Positions 12,137 to 23,890 of a stretch of 64,000 bases of DNA are shown in pieces. The translations under genes and the position numbers were made by a program. Positions within the stretch are counted from its first letter, which is position 1. Every line of letters starts with the position of its first letter. The notes under the pieces were generated by a model. The model did not search any database, was not told the origin of the DNA, and worked only from the letters and a program-made list of their open reading frames with translations. The DNA comes from Rusavskia elegans (taxonomy: Eukaryota > Ascomycota > Lecanoromycetes > Teloschistales > Teloschistaceae), in the NCBI GenBank assembly GCA_011316305.1, contig SAUG01000026.1, positions 186,001 to 250,000 of the forward strand. Direction: 5' to 3'.

Positions 12137-13622
12137 ATGAACCACACCGTCGGGACCGCTGCTGAAATCCTTCGCAGAGACCTGGATTCCGCCTCCATCA
12201 GCGACAGCATCCTCGACTATGAATTCGAGAACGGTCGCCGCTATCATGCCTACAAAGCTGGTTCTTATCCGTTGCCCAACGATGAGGTACCCCACTTCTC
12301 CACATCCTGTCTTCCTCTACTCAGCGCTGTTCACCTCCACTCCCCTTGACGCTGACCTTCTGTCCTGCAGCAAGAGCTCGAACGTATCGATATCAAACAC
12401 CATATCACCCTGCTCCTCGCCCGTGGCAACCTCCATCTCGCCCCCCTCAACAACCCAAAGCGTATCCTCGACATAGGTACGGGTACCGGCATCTGGGCCA
12501 TTGAGATGGCCGAACAGTATCCACACTCTCAGGTAATCGGGACAGACCTCTCTCCGGTGCAGCCAAGTTGGTATGAGAAAACATTGCTACGTCATGTGAG
12601 GAGACGGTTGCTTGTCAGCTCCAGTCGCGTGAGCCTGAAGACGAGAACGACGACTGTGCTGATACGACGTTGGGGAATGATGCAGGGTGCCAGATAATGT
12701 CCGCTTCCACATCGACGACTGTGAGGCCAAAGTTTGGACATGGCCGGAAGACTATTTTGATTACATCCATTCAAGATACATGATTGCGAGTATTGGCAAT
12801 TGGGCGTCCATGATCCGGAAAGCTTACAGGTATGATCTTTCCTTCAACATCCACATTCGAACGGAACATGGCTAGAAAAAACTAACACATGACGACAGAC
12901 ATACCAAACCTGGCGGCTACTTCGAACTCCAAGAGCTCGACTGCCGCTTCGCCTCCGACGACAATACCCTCCTCGACTCCCACAACCTCTCCTACTGGTC
13001 CGACCTTATCACAGAAGCCGCCGCTAAATACAACCGTCCGGTCCCTCGCTATACCGACTACATCCATTGGTTCGAGAAAGCTGGCTTCACCGACGTCCGC
13101 CAAGTAATTTTCAAATGTCCCACGAACCCCTGGCCCAAGAACAAGATACTTAAGGAGGCGGGCAAATTCCAATTGCTGGCGCACACCGATGGACTCGAGG
13201 GAGTCAGTATGGGTCTGCTGACCCGGGGTTTGGCATGGAAGGCGGAAGAGGTCAAGGTGTTGATGGCGAAGATCAGGCCGGAATTGAAGGATCGGGGCAT
13301 TCATTCTTATCAGACCACGTACGTCGCTGCTGATCCTTCGATATTCTATTACCCCGCCGTCTTCTCGCCCTGTCCTGTTGCTGATTGAAACATGGCTAGG
13401 GTCTTTATCACAGGTCGCAAGCCCGGAAACCCTCGTCACAGCAACAACTGCACTTCCACTTCCCACTGTGGTAACTTCGCGGCGCCACTCACCCCCAAGA
13501 GTGTCTCCTCCAGCGCTGCACATTCTCCATACGATCAGGGTAGTCCGGCACCAACGGAAGGAATCAATGCTTTCACGCCAGTGATGCCCGTTGTTGGCCA
13601 TGGGTCATCAGGGTGGGATTGA
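12137..13622 (+). CDS. LaeA-like SAM-dependent methyltransferase
   Basis: Five exons (12137-12286, 12371-12570, 12686-12829, 12899-13318, 13400-13622) give 378 residues. The N-terminal SISDSILDYEFENGRRYHAY block, then PNDEQELERIDIKHH, is diagnostic of the large fungal family around LaeA and related methyltransferases. SAM motif I is ILDIGTGTGIWAIEMAE; a motif II/III region follows (GTDLSPVQPSWVPDNV, HIDDCEA, FDYIHSRYM) and then HTKPGGYFELQELD. Five of the junctions fall inside these conserved blocks, which supports the model. Family members range from global regulators of secondary metabolism to ordinary small-molecule methyltransferases; nothing here shows that it is LaeA itself, and there is no biosynthetic cluster beside it. 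The Ser/Pro-rich C-terminal 60 residues look disordered. Confidence 0.87.
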
Positions 13623-14479
13623 TATCTCATGAGAAGCGGTGATGATTTGACGGCCTTTTGAAATACTAATGCTCCGATGAACCTGGAAGCGATCTTATGC
13701 AATTAGCAAGGGCGAATAGGCGTATATATCGGTGTTGAGGCAGGAAGATCGGGAGTGATTTGGATGTCCGCATGTCTTGTGCGTTTTCACGGGAGATATG
13801 GTATGAATCATTGCAATTGGTCTACGCAACGTGAGCGGTATCATAGCATCCAGTAATGGTAAGATGGCCTGATCGAGACCTCTATCCCTTCGTCTGCTAG
13901 AATGTGGGTTCCCTCTGCTAGTGGTCCTGTCATATCATGTCCCGTCACGGATCAACCACCATAAAGGGGCATATAACAGTCGATACCTCGATAAAAGGAT
14001 ATCGTTCTGACGAATGCTCGGATATCGCTTTGTAGTTGCAACTTTAGATCAGACAACGAGTTGAGGTAGGGGAAAACCATTCAGCCACGAAGCGATGGTT
14101 CTAGCGTGATTCGACTTCTTTTTCAATGTTACTTTGCAATGTTCTTACTATCCTTCAAGAAGAGGTAATGGTAGATGAACATCGGATCAACGATTCAGAA
14201 TCGAACGAAGCCTCGACATATCCAAACTTTTCCTTGCGTCCAGTTCGTTCCAGACACCGAATTACCATACCATACCCAAATCATCCGCGATACCCGTATC
14301 CTTATCTGTGTCTATATTTTTGGGCGCTCTCGCGTACAATGGAGAACGATCGCTTACCTTTACTTTACCTTGGAAAGGGGGGGCCTTACCTATATACATT
14401 ATCCGAATGGTTGGAACGAATCGATATATGTGTTTTTAGTGCGAATCGAGTGGACGATGGGTGGGTACGGGGGAGGTAG
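13623..14479. other. Convergent intergenic region
   Basis: 3' ends of the methyltransferase (plus) and the GH81 gene (minus) face each other. A copy of the 14-bp motif lies at 13979-13992. No gene recognised. Confidence 0.55.
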
Positions 14480-17400
14480 TTAGGGGGCGCCTCCTAGGCC
14501 TGGAGAAGAAGAGGGGTAGTCAGTATGTTACCTTATGTCAACTTAATTTATTTGATCCAACAATCACCAGAGCTACACTCCCAGATCCCCAACCAAACTA
14601 ATATCCGAAAAAGAAAAGGGAAAAAAAGAAACAGAACTTACCAGCCGCCCAAGCCAGATACCATGTCCGACTCGCCCCGCCGTCAATCCAACTCATGTCG
14701 AAATCTTCCCTTGCGAAGAAATCCCAGCTTTGTCGCGGATCGATGAGCGCGAGATTGGCGTAGATGATGCCTTTCCAGCCGCCTTGGACGGTGGTTGCTG
14801 GGTTTGGGGCGGAGGGGTTGGATGGGTCGAAGATGGAGGTCCATTCTTGGGTTATGAAGGATGGAAGGCGTGTGAGGGAGGAGTAGGGGAGGACGGGGAG
14901 CATGTGGATTCCGTGGATGTATTCTCTGTTGGCGCCGAAGTAGGTTGTTGCGTCGACTTTGTTCTCGAAAAGCTGGGTGGGATGGATGTTAGTGGATATC
15001 TCATGTACGTTGGGGGAATAATTGGGGTTGGTGGACAACGTCGAATTAGGAGGGAAGATGAGAGGAAGGAGACTTACGACTCCAGTCACTTTGTTCCCTA
15101 TAAACTCAGCTGGATGGTTGCTATTCCCGTCCTGCATCAAAAAGTAATTCCTCAACGTTCTTGCCAACACCGATAACATCAAGTTTCCTCGAGCCTCCAT
15201 ACTTCGATCCCCAGTCACGCGTCCCCACATCTTGATAGCATATGCAAAGAACGCATCTTCGCTGCTCGATTCCTCGTCTTTTGCATCTGCGCTTTCGAAT
15301 AGGCCCTTCGCCCAGCTGTGGCCGTGGTACCAGTCGAACGCTCTGGAAAAGGGGAAATACTGATCTGACGGGCTGGGATTAGCGGCATCTCGGACCAGTA
15401 GGTTCACCCATTCTTTGTTCAGTTGTAGCCATTGAGGATCGAGGTGGGCGATGATGGCTGCAGCATGAATGAAGTAGGCGTAGTGGAAGTGGTGGTCGTT
15501 GTAGTAGGCACTGAATGACCGTGTTAATCTCCATTGCGAGTCCGTCTTGTCGAATCTGGGGTTCATGGAGTACATACTTCCCAAAGTCTTGCCCGGCGTT
15601 GCCTGTGATATAGGCTCCACTGCTTACGAGCCCTTTCCAGGCTGTATCATATACCAATGGGTACTGCTGCTGGTTCGTGGAGAATTTGGCGAAAGCCACT
15701 TTCAGTTGTGATAGACCAAGTCTGGCTGAGGTGAGTACAAGAGTCAGCGTGTCGTAGGCAGAATAGACTAGAACTCCTCGAGGCATCTTCTGAGTCTGGG
15801 GGTCTGAGAACGAAATTCAACCATGGGTTTATGGTTCGTGCATCGAGTACAGGAACGTGCAGGGTGAAATAATGCCAAAGACAGCCTTACCAAAATCTGG
15901 TTCATCGCATAACTGATGAACGGCGTATACCAAAGCAGCAAACTTCGATAACGCTTTTCCGCTGAAATACATGCTGTCGAGATCCGTCTGATTGCCCATA
16001 TCTTGTTTGATCTCCGACTCGGCGACCTTGTTGATGACGTTGATAGCAGTGGGCGAGAGATTCGTGGTTGATCTGCTGCCCAAAGGCAGAGAGCCATTCC
16101 AAGGGGCAAATCCCATGTCGACAGGTAAGTTAGCTTCGACAAGTGTCCAGGCATCGGCGACAACCGCCGTAGCGATACCTTTCGTCGTCGTCTGCAGGCG
16201 TAACGGTGCCGTAGCAAAAGGTGTGGGGCCGGTAAAAGACTCCACGTGATGAGGCAGAGCGAACATAAGGAGCTTTGGTCCACTTGCACCGGTCAGACCG
16301 GCCTTTCTCCATCGGAACTTGTAAGTACCGGTCTGGCTGAAGGTTGAAGCAGTCAGGTCCATCGCGGTAGGATAGACGCCAGCTGCATTATCGTAGATAT
16401 ATTCTCCAGAGGAACCTGCCGGATTCTTCGCGATTTGAATAACGCCATACCAATTAAACACCCCTCGCAATTCCGTGTTCGAGACGAGAGACAGCTGCGG
16501 GTCTTGTCCATTGCGAGGTGTCGCGTACAGAAGCCAGCTTTTGTTGTCTTCCAGCGTGATTTGATATTTGAAGATTCCAGCCGACGACCTGGCGCCGACA
16601 GACACACTCCGAAATAAAACACTGCTCTGGATTACGGGCTGAAGATTTGTATATACGCCGGTGACTAGACCCATGCCTTGTACTAACGGGAAGGTGATCT
16701 TTGATGATGAACCGGCTTGGGGTAAAAGGTTTGCGTTAGCGGAGAAAGCTTGCAAAGAATCAGTTGTCAAGATGGTATTGTTTCCAAGCTCAGCAGCAGA
16801 GATGATGATGGACTGAATGGCAACGGGGTTGATGTAGTACCGAGCAGGCGATCCCGGGATATCGTTGACCCTCGGTCCAAACACTCGTTGATCCGGATCG
16901 ATGTGAGAAACAGCCATGCCCCAGCTTTTGGCATTCTGGGTGCCTTTGCTCCATGTTAGAGAGTAAGGATGGGTCCAGACGCCCTGACCTTGGGATCCGA
17001 GAAAGAAATTGGCATAGAATTTATTGGTCGACAGCGGACTGCTTTGCGGAGCCTGTCGGTGGGAATCAGCGTGTGAAAGCGGCTTTTCAAGCAGAGCCGT
17101 ACAATGTTTAGCCTTGGAGCTGGATGATCACCTCTTGATGGAATGTGACGCGGCGGCGGTGTAGTAGCAACGGGTCGAAATACTTCCGTTGGATCAATCA
17201 TTGCTTGTCCGACAGCACGGCGACCGAGGTATTGACGGGTCGAGTTGATCTTAGGCGATGTGACGAGCTTAGGATAGCCCGTAGAAGTATTCGATGGAGG
17301 CGCAGCCACTGATAACACCTTTGGAATTGTCACAGAAGGCACCGAGGGTGTGGGGAATGGCTGAATCGACGGTCTACCGTCCGTCTCGAGTGCGGTATTG

Positions 17401-17708
17401 ATTATCTAGAAGTATTGCAGTCAATATCTTCAGCATTGCGGATCCTGAGTTTCTGCCCTTACCCCCGAAGTGGCTGCAGAGTCTTGGTGTATCGTTGTTA
17501 TTGGCGGATATTGTGTCGAGCTTGGTTGGTTGAAGGGGCCAGTAGTGAAAGTGATCTCATTCACATAACGGCCAGGCAGTGCATGACCTAGATGGGATTG
17601 CACAGCGATTAGCATATGCACTATCCAGAGATACCTCACCTGGCTGGAAGCATCCGACTTCGGGCCATCGGAAACCATTGCGGCCGGGAAGATACGCTCG
17701 AACACTAT
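14480..17708 (-). CDS. Endo-1,3-beta-glucanase, glycoside hydrolase family 81
   Basis: Hydrolyses 1,3-beta-glucan, in fungi for wall remodelling and cell separation. Exons: 17708-17640, 17587-17463, 17405-17103, 17052-15891, 15725-15578, 15510-15078, 14972-14642, 14499-14480. Family blocks appear in order: PSRGDHPAPRLNI, PLSTNKFYANFFLGSQ, VWTHPYSLTWSKG, DTAWKGLVSS, NAYYNDHHFHYAYF with AAAIIAHLDPQW (acid region), FDWYHGHSWAKGLF, and NKVTGVLFENKVDATTYFG then EYIHGIHMLP. The tail TWYLAWAAGLGGAP comes from a 20-nt last exon. The 5' end is unresolved: exon 17708-17640 (AYLPGRNGFRWPEVGCFQPG) opens at an acceptor, but no ATG occurs on this strand from there up to 18087. The first in-frame ATG is at 17201, which would give a 730-residue protein without signal peptide. 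Family certain, N-terminus open. Confidence 0.87.
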
Positions 17709-17763
17709 CTGTGTACGGGGAGGCGACACAATAGAGTGATCGAGATCTCGCAAGTTGAAACAA

Positions 17764-18294
17764 TGCTATAGCAAAGGGAGATCTGGATGGGAGATGCTCT
17801 GAAGAATGACTTCTTGTCTGCGGAAAGTGTAGACGTGGAAGAGTGTGAAAGCGTTTGTGCGATGCAGGAATCTGAAGATAGACTGACTTGAGACGAACGA
17901 GAAGGTACAGCTATAATTAAATACTAGAGTAGAGTATTCCTTGAAGACCCAGCAACGAGAGCACGTGGCAATGCAGGCTGAAGAAGAGATCGGAATGTTT
18001 TCAGCAGACTTGAGCAACGCCGGGAATGTGGCTGCTTACTGGTGCTGCCCCTGAGGCTCCACGAAGAGATAAAATTGACTTACTTACATCAATTATAAAA
18101 CAGGTTCAGGGGTGTTGCCTGGAGTATGACGATGAAATGACAAGGACAGAAATAATATTCGAAGAGTTAAAAGACGATGGTAGATGCGGGATGACGTATT
18201 TTACATATTCGTACGTCTCCCCAAGCCCAAAGAACTCGACCAAGCTTGTCTCCTGCGAAAGGAGTAGATACACGACATTGTATCTCTCTCTTGT
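17764..18294. other. Gap between GH81 and UTP14
   Basis: 530 bp expected to hold the GH81 promoter and first exon plus the UTP14 3' UTR. On the minus strand there is no ATG between 17709 and 18087, so the missing GH81 start is not visible here. Nothing else found. Confidence 0.5.
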
Positions 18295-21270
18295 CTATAC
18301 CATCGGCTTGGCCATGGGCCTAATGATGCCCTGCTTCATCAACACTCTCGGCTTCGTTGCAGCCTGGAATGTCTCCTTAGTCGTCCATTCGGGTCCAACT
18401 GGCAACCGTAGACTCCTCTCGTATTGCTGTTTCGTTTCAAACGGGTGCGGCAGCTGCGAGGCCAAATACTTCGTATTCTTCTTGACTCTCTTCTCGTTGA
18501 TGATGACCTTGTCGAGTTTGGCATCCTGCCGTTGCGCTTTGGGAATCCCCTCCTGCTTGCTCAAAACACGATTTCGGTTTCGTCGCTGAGCCTTTTTCCC
18601 GATCCCAGCACCTGTCCAATGGCCCCAGCCAGCAAGTGTCTCGTCAACCACTTTCTCGTCTTCCGACTGCATCCTCTCCTCCTTTTCCTTCTCGAAATTC
18701 GTCACCACATCATCTCCAGCAAATGCTTGGCGCACGAGCTCCTGGTTCCGAAGCATAAAGGGACGACTCTTCCTTTCTTCTGCTGCTTCTTCTTCCCCAT
18801 AACTTGAATCATCCTTATCAGACGGATGGTTGAGTACCAGTCCCTTGCGTATGGTCTGGTCTGTTCCTGCCAGCCTAGCTGTTTTCTGTGCAGACTTAAC
18901 CTGTTTTCCCCGTGTTCCAGCACCCGAGTTTGTGGTTGGTAACTCGTTAGAGATAATGGCCGCTGCTCCCTTGTCTTGAGCCTTCCGGTCGCGAGCATTA
19001 GACTTCGGCTTGCCTCCGGAGAGCCACGGATTGTCTTCAATCGCCTCAGATGGCTGTGTTGAAGAAACCTTTGCTTCCCTAGACTGCTTCAAACTGGATA
19101 TCGAATTTTTCTGAGCCGAAGGCTTCTTGGGACTGGCGCCGTCAACGATGATCTGCAATTCTTCTTCATTGGGCTGTGCGGTTTCCGCCGCTTCGTCATC
19201 AGAGCTTTGCTTTTCCTCGAACTCGTTTCGCTGTTCCTGTACCTTTGCCTTCGACGGTTGGGGAGACACACCTCGATTCGGTCTGTATTGCCTACGGCCT
19301 ACTCTTTCTTCCGGTTCTTCCTCGCTAGGTGTTTCCTCACCAGCAAGTTCTCGCCGCATTTGCCGTACTGCTTCATCGTTGCTTGCCTTCTGAGCGGCCT
19401 CCGCGTTCTGCATGAACTTCATTGATGACAGTGCTGATGTTGAACTTCTGACGCCGTCTTTTGGAACGTCTCGATCCTCGTCCAGGCGCTGAAGTCTCTC
19501 TTGTAAGGATTGACCACCCCTGTCGTTGCCGTCTTCCTCAACTTCATATTCATCGTCTTCGCTACTTCCTTCATCATCTCTGTCGTCTACGTCTCTGCCC
19601 AAGATTCTTCGCCTTAGATTTTCCTCCCTTCTGGCCATCTCCTCAACGCCACCCCTTGCATCCTCGTCCCAAGCCATTCTACCAGTATCTTTGACCCCTT
19701 TAGCCCAGCGGCTTTCTCGGTGCTTGGCTCCCATCCTTTCTTCCGCCCGGCGCCGATCGTTCTTCTCTTTTTCGCTTTCACTGTCTTCTACGCCAACCGC
19801 CGCTAGAGCATCCTTGTCCTTTTGCACGAGTCGCTCTCTCTCCTTCCGGTGGACCCGTCTATACGACTTGCTTTTGATCTTGTTGATTCTTTTGGCCTTG
19901 ATTTCCTCCCTGAAGAGTAGATCCCTCGATCTGCGCAGTTCGGCACGGCGCTTTTGCACCTCCGCCAGAGGCATTTTGTTGGTTTCCAATTCTTCGAAGG
20001 TTTGTACTTGGTCCTCTTCTGTTTTCCCTTCTGCAGGAGCAAGACCACTATCTAGCAGTATGTTCTGTATTGTCATTTCTAATTCTGTCAAAGGTTTGGC
20101 ATGTCGATCCAGTTTGTTGGTTCCTGGGCCATTGACTGCATCCGGATTTCGTAGGGGAAAGGAAAGGTGTTCTGCTCGTCGATTATGCTTGACGGTATCA
20201 ATCCAGCGGTTTAGAGTTTCCTTGCTTTTTTCATAAGCAGCCTTCCGATCGAGGCGATCTTGCTGTCTTTTAGGCAATGGGACGTCTAGCTTTTTTGCAA
20301 TGCCGCTACGTTTGCTAGACGACTTCCTGTCGTTTTCGGCGAGTACGCGAAGCGACTTCTTTAATTGGGGATCTGTGACTGACGGGAGTAAGTCTGCGAC
20401 TGTAAGCTTCTGCTTCGAGCTGATCCCATATTCTGAAGGGGCATTGCTTTCATTGGCGTCTGGTATTCTGCGATGAGGAGCCTGCGACTCGTCCTGTTCG
20501 TTCATAGCAGTGACAAGCGACTGCAATGCTGCGAATTTCTCTGAGTTTTGTAGATCATTTTCCTCGTCTGATACCAAATTCACTGAATCTTCGTCTTCGG
20601 AAACCTTATGTCCAACATTCTCGTTGCTTTCAGACGGGTCAAATTCTCCAGCCATGTCCTCCTCATTCTCGATCTCGCTCCCGGCATCTAGGACTGCAGC
20701 CATGTCCAAACCCTCATCACCAAAGTCTTCGTCGATTTCCCCATCACCCTCGCTCAGATCGATTTCGCCAAAGGTTCCTTCGGCCTCGCCCGCTATCCGG
20801 GTTTGCCGCTTTGTTATAGCTGAAGAGCTCCCCCGGAAGACAAAGCCTTCAAACTTCTCCTCATCACTCTCCCCCATTGCTTCGTCGCTGTCCAAGCTTC
20901 CGTCGTCCTCATTATCCACGCCATCCAGCATCCACTCATTATCCTCGGATTCGCTGCCATAGTCTTTGTCTTTTCCGTGGTCACCAAAGTTCTTTGTCTT
21001 CCTCCTCTTTGAGGTCACTTCCTGCTCCGGATCATCGTCGCCCTCAGAATCATCCGGATGGTTACGCTGCGCTACAACTCGTTTACGCTTGGCATCCCCA
21101 TCTGGTTCGCTCTCGCCGAGCCTATGCTTTCGGATCTTGGTATGTTCGGGAATTGTTTTTTCAGCGATAGCTAGAGCGTTGAGAGAGCGCTGCTTCTTGC
21201 GCTTCGAGTTTTGTGCTTTGGGGGCTTTCGAGAGCAAGGAGATCGGCCCAGTGGATTGGCGACCAGGCAT
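18295..21270 (-). CDS. UTP14: U3 snoRNP / SSU processome protein Utp14
   Basis: Single exon, 991 residues. Nucleolar component of the small-subunit processome; Utp14 activates the helicase Dhr1, which removes U3 snoRNA from pre-40S. The N-terminal third is basic, then strongly acidic (many D/E runs), as in the family. The conserved Utp14 core runs through LPSVTDPQLKKSLRVLAE, a basic coiled section with KSKSYRRVHRKERERL, and the C-terminal WGHWTGAGI, KVIINEKRVKKNTKYL, LPHPFETKQQYERSLR and PVGPEWTT blocks. Length is within the fungal range. It is head-to-head with the mL41 gene with only 199 bp between start codons, a plausible shared promoter for two ribosome-related genes. Long antisense open frames here are low-complexity shadows. 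Confidence 0.96.
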   Translation of the reverse strand: MPGRQSTGPISLLSKAPKAQNSKRKKQRSLNALAIAEKTIPEHTKIRKHRLGESEPDGDAKRKRVVAQRNHPDDSEGDDDPEQEVTSKRRKTKNFGDHGKDKDYGSESEDNEWMLDGVDNEDDGSLDSDEAMGESDEEKFEGFVFRGSSSAITKRQTRIAGEAEGTFGEIDLSEGDGEIDEDFGDEGLDMAAVLDAGSEIENEEDMAGEFDPSESNENVGHKVSEDEDSVNLVSDEENDLQNSEKFAALQSLVTAMNEQDESQAPHRRIPDANESNAPSEYGISSKQKLTVADLLPSVTDPQLKKSLRVLAENDRKSSSKRSGIAKKLDVPLPKRQQDRLDRKAAYEKSKETLNRWIDTVKHNRRAEHLSFPLRNPDAVNGPGTNKLDRHAKPLTELEMTIQNILLDSGLAPAEGKTEEDQVQTFEELETNKMPLAEVQKRRAELRRSRDLLFREEIKAKRINKIKSKSYRRVHRKERERLVQKDKDALAAVGVEDSESEKEKNDRRRAEERMGAKHRESRWAKGVKDTGRMAWDEDARGGVEEMARREENLRRRILGRDVDDRDDEGSSEDDEYEVEEDGNDRGGQSLQERLQRLDEDRDVPKDGVRSSTSALSSMKFMQNAEAAQKASNDEAVRQMRRELAGEETPSEEEPEERVGRRQYRPNRGVSPQPSKAKVQEQRNEFEEKQSSDDEAAETAQPNEEELQIIVDGASPKKPSAQKNSISSLKQSREAKVSSTQPSEAIEDNPWLSGGKPKSNARDRKAQDKGAAAIISNELPTTNSGAGTRGKQVKSAQKTARLAGTDQTIRKGLVLNHPSDKDDSSYGEEEAAEERKSRPFMLRNQELVRQAFAGDDVVTNFEKEKEERMQSEDEKVVDETLAGWGHWTGAGIGKKAQRRNRNRVLSKQEGIPKAQRQDAKLDKVIINEKRVKKNTKYLASQLPHPFETKQQYERSLRLPVGPEWTTKETFQAATKPRVLMKQGIIRPMAKPMV

Positions 21271-21469
21271 GTCGGAATGGTAATGATATTAACTATACGA
21301 AGGTTCACCCCACCTACAGTGTTAGATTAGCATGTAACGAAAATTTGAGGTGGGGACGGAAGAAGTTCGGCTAGATTTTGGATCTACTGAGTACTCACGA
21401 CCGCTGAGGCAAGCTCTCATCCTCCAATTGCTGCTCTCAGCAACTGACATCCGGCCAAAGGTCGTTGCA
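21271..21469. promoter_or_regulatory. Bidirectional promoter UTP14 / mL41
   Basis: 199 bp between two start codons in divergent orientation. Both genes serve ribosome production (cytosolic and mitochondrial). I did not find a clear PAC or RRPE element, so shared control is inferred from geometry only. Confidence 0.55.
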
Positions 21470-21886
21470 ATGCAGCCAACGGCACCCCTCCTTCGTCGTC
21501 TCCGCCGTCTCGCCCTGACCACCAAACAGGTCAACGGCGGCTACTACAAAGGCACAGGTTCCGGGTCCATGGGCCGACATACCAAGCATGGCGGCTACAT
21601 CATTGATTACAAGAAGGTGCGAACATATGTCGTACCCACGGACTTGAAGTATTTCAAGGTACGTTTCACCCGAGCAGCAATATTCCATGAGGCGCTGCAC
21701 TAAGACCGGCGTTCATGAGAAGTATGCGATAATGTTTCTGACTGATGGGGTGATCTGTTCTAGTTGACGCCGTTCGTCACGAAAACAATGGAGCCATTGA
21801 AAGGCCTTTTCGAAGGTGATCCGAAGGGTTGTCTGAGTGGGGAGAGGTACCTGGACAGGTGGAAGAGGGAAAATGGAATGGACTGA
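21470..21886 (+). CDS. MRPL27: Mitochondrial large-subunit ribosomal protein mL41
   Basis: Two exons (21470-21658, 21764-21886) give 103 residues. The N-terminus (MQPTAPLLRRLRRLALTTKQ) is basic and Ser/Thr-containing, fitting a mitochondrial targeting sequence. The core YYKGTGSGSMGRHTKHGGYI followed by DYKKVRTYVVP and LTPFVTKTMEPL is the mL41 (yeast Mrpl27) signature. The second exon is needed to complete the family C-terminus. Small size is normal for this protein. Confidence 0.92.
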
Positions 21887-22178
21887 AGCAAAGACTATGA
21901 GGTTGAATGGCGTACCAGGCGAGAAATTCGTGCCTTGGTTACCTCTATGGGCACACTGGGGAGTGCTGCACTCGAGACGATACATGCACAGAGGGTGCAT
22001 GTTAGGCACTCCGCGAACATCAGGCGGATGTAGCATGACGAAATGAATCAAGGAACAGGAGGTACCAAGAAGACGATTACAATCGTTGTGGCAAAGCCAT
22101 TAGGAGGCGAGGATATATCGTCAAGCGCCAAAAGTCATGGATTTCGTCTACCATCAATTTGGAGATACTCATCGAAAT

Positions 22179-22970
22179 TCATGGCCGCGTTCGAAAATGC
22201 AGCGTAACAGGATTGCGCTTCTTGCACACCTTCCCCATTCTCCGATAGTCTCGCATGTTGTACTCCTTGTCACCAATCACGAAAGTCTTCAGCCCCGTCA
22301 ACATATCCAGTTCGGGCCACCTGGCTTCGAACTTGGTCTGCAGGTCTAGAGACCTGACCAGACAGTAATTCTTCTCTCCAATGTTCTTCAACCAATTGCG
22401 TCTCACGAAGCCCCATCGAGAGATCGTGAAGGAGAATGTATTCTGGGCATAGTAGATGGGTGCAGCTTCCCAATATATCTGCCGACAAGTCCAGGCTACA
22501 GCGTATTGAGACCTCAATTGCTTTTCGTCCACCGCGTTTTGCATTGGTCTGATATCCTTATCTGAGCGTAGCTTACTGCGGTGTGGCATTGGGCGCTTGT
22601 GATTCCCTACACGGATAGGGGTTGGCGATACGAGGACGTATAAAAGAATGCTGATGCGGACTTCTGGAGGAAGAGCGAGGAGGGGTGAATTGTGTAGTTG
22701 TTGAGTGACAGTCGGCTTTGCGAACCGTTGCATAGCAGCATGAGGTACACGTTCAATGGTTTCCCCGTCTATGTTGCTACGATGCTCAGAGTCGAGCTCA
22801 CAAATGTCCATTGGCTCTGGCATTGGTATTGATGCTCTTGCGATCTGAAGAGGCCGAGGGAGAAACAAGGCATGTTGAAGGCGGAAATGCCTAGTTTTCG
22901 CGGCGGTAGTGGCTTTCGATATGGCTAAAGATCGAGGGAGATATGAGAGGTGTGCCTTTTCTGTTGTCAT
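22179..22970 (-). CDS. Hypothetical fungal protein, F-box-like/DUF7730-type
   Basis: Single exon, 263 residues, ATG at 22970. The N-terminal 90 residues look disordered. Then LLALPPEVRISILLYVLVSP resembles the short F-box-like helix pair that opens many fungal proteins of the DUF7730 kind, followed by WTCRQIYWEAAPIYYAQNTFSF and a WPELDMLTGLKTFVIG block typical of those proteins. Such genes form large, rapidly changing families in Pezizomycotina, and no biochemical role is established. It might recruit substrates to an SCF ligase if the F-box is real. Assignment to this superfamily is from motif memory, not a search. Confidence 0.65.
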   Translation of the reverse strand: MTTEKAHLSYLPRSLAISKATTAAKTRHFRLQHALFLPRPLQIARASIPMPEPMDICELDSEHRSNIDGETIERVPHAAMQRFAKPTVTQQLHNSPLLALPPEVRISILLYVLVSPTPIRVGNHKRPMPHRSKLRSDKDIRPMQNAVDEKQLRSQYAVAWTCRQIYWEAAPIYYAQNTFSFTISRWGFVRRNWLKNIGEKNYCLVRSLDLQTKFEARWPELDMLTGLKTFVIGDKEYNMRDYRRMGKVCKKRNPVTLHFRTRP

Positions 22971-23890
22971 GGTGGATGAAAGGGGATTGGGAGAAGAGAT
23001 GTTTGGAGATGTGCCATGACTGAGTCTATATAGGCAAGTCCCATGTTTATACGCTAGGAGGAAGTCTGTTGAATTTGGAAGTTGTATTCATATATGTGAT
23101 GGATCGGTACTTTTTGATGTTGGGGAGCCGATGAGTTCACCACATCGACATCTCGATAAGGAGTATCTAGACCAAGGCTCGGGCTGACTAATCCAAATCA
23201 GCCTTAAGTTGCCACCCGTTGATCTAGAGCGAAGTTGACGTGCTGGTGGTATGTGTCGGCGCCGCCGCCTAGCAGTCAATAATAATTATCAATGACCAGG
23301 CCTTTCAGAGAACTTCGTTCTTGTCCCTCGCTACTTTCGAAACTCTATTACTCTGATCCTTAATTCGATAATTGCGGCCTCGAGCCGCCTCGTCAACCAG
23401 CATGACTTTTCAGGCTCCTGGTGCATTTGCGGTAAGGTCTCTTGCACTCCTGATGGACGATATCCACGCTGATGTTCTGGGTGCAAATAGGGTTTAACGT
23501 CTGTCACGGTTGATCTCTGGCCCTCGATGAAGTCAAACCTCACCTCGTCCTGGAAGATTTTTCGCCTGTCGTCGGTCAGTGCCAAAAACTGCAGCCCAAA
23601 CGTTCACAAAACGCATTTCTCGTCAGCAGCGAGAAGAACAGAAACACAAGTAAGCGCTCCCTTTACCTTAGGACACTGGATCATCCTGACCAAAGCAGCT
23701 TCCTGAATCCTCTTCCAAGATACCGGACTGCCTCACTTCAGTACCTCTGGCGGCACTACGAACCAATACAATAGACAATACCCTCAACAGCCAAGATGTC
23801 TCCCAGATTCTTGCCATCCCATCCTCGGCGACATGCCGATCTGCGAACGTATTTACAGCAAGGCGGTCCTCGAGTGGTCGCTCGTCTCGA
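22971..23890. other. Divergent intergenic region
   Basis: Promoters of the 263-residue hypothetical (minus) and YME1 (plus). An open frame from 23796 overlaps the YME1 5' region in another frame and is not credible as a gene. A short inverted pair GGCTGA...TCAGCC occurs near 23180-23205. Nothing else. Confidence 0.5.

Noticed and set aside
19526..20236. Long plus-strand Ser/Leu-rich frames inside UTP14
   Set aside because: They are antisense shadows of Asp/Glu/Lys-rich coding sequence and contain no family motif.
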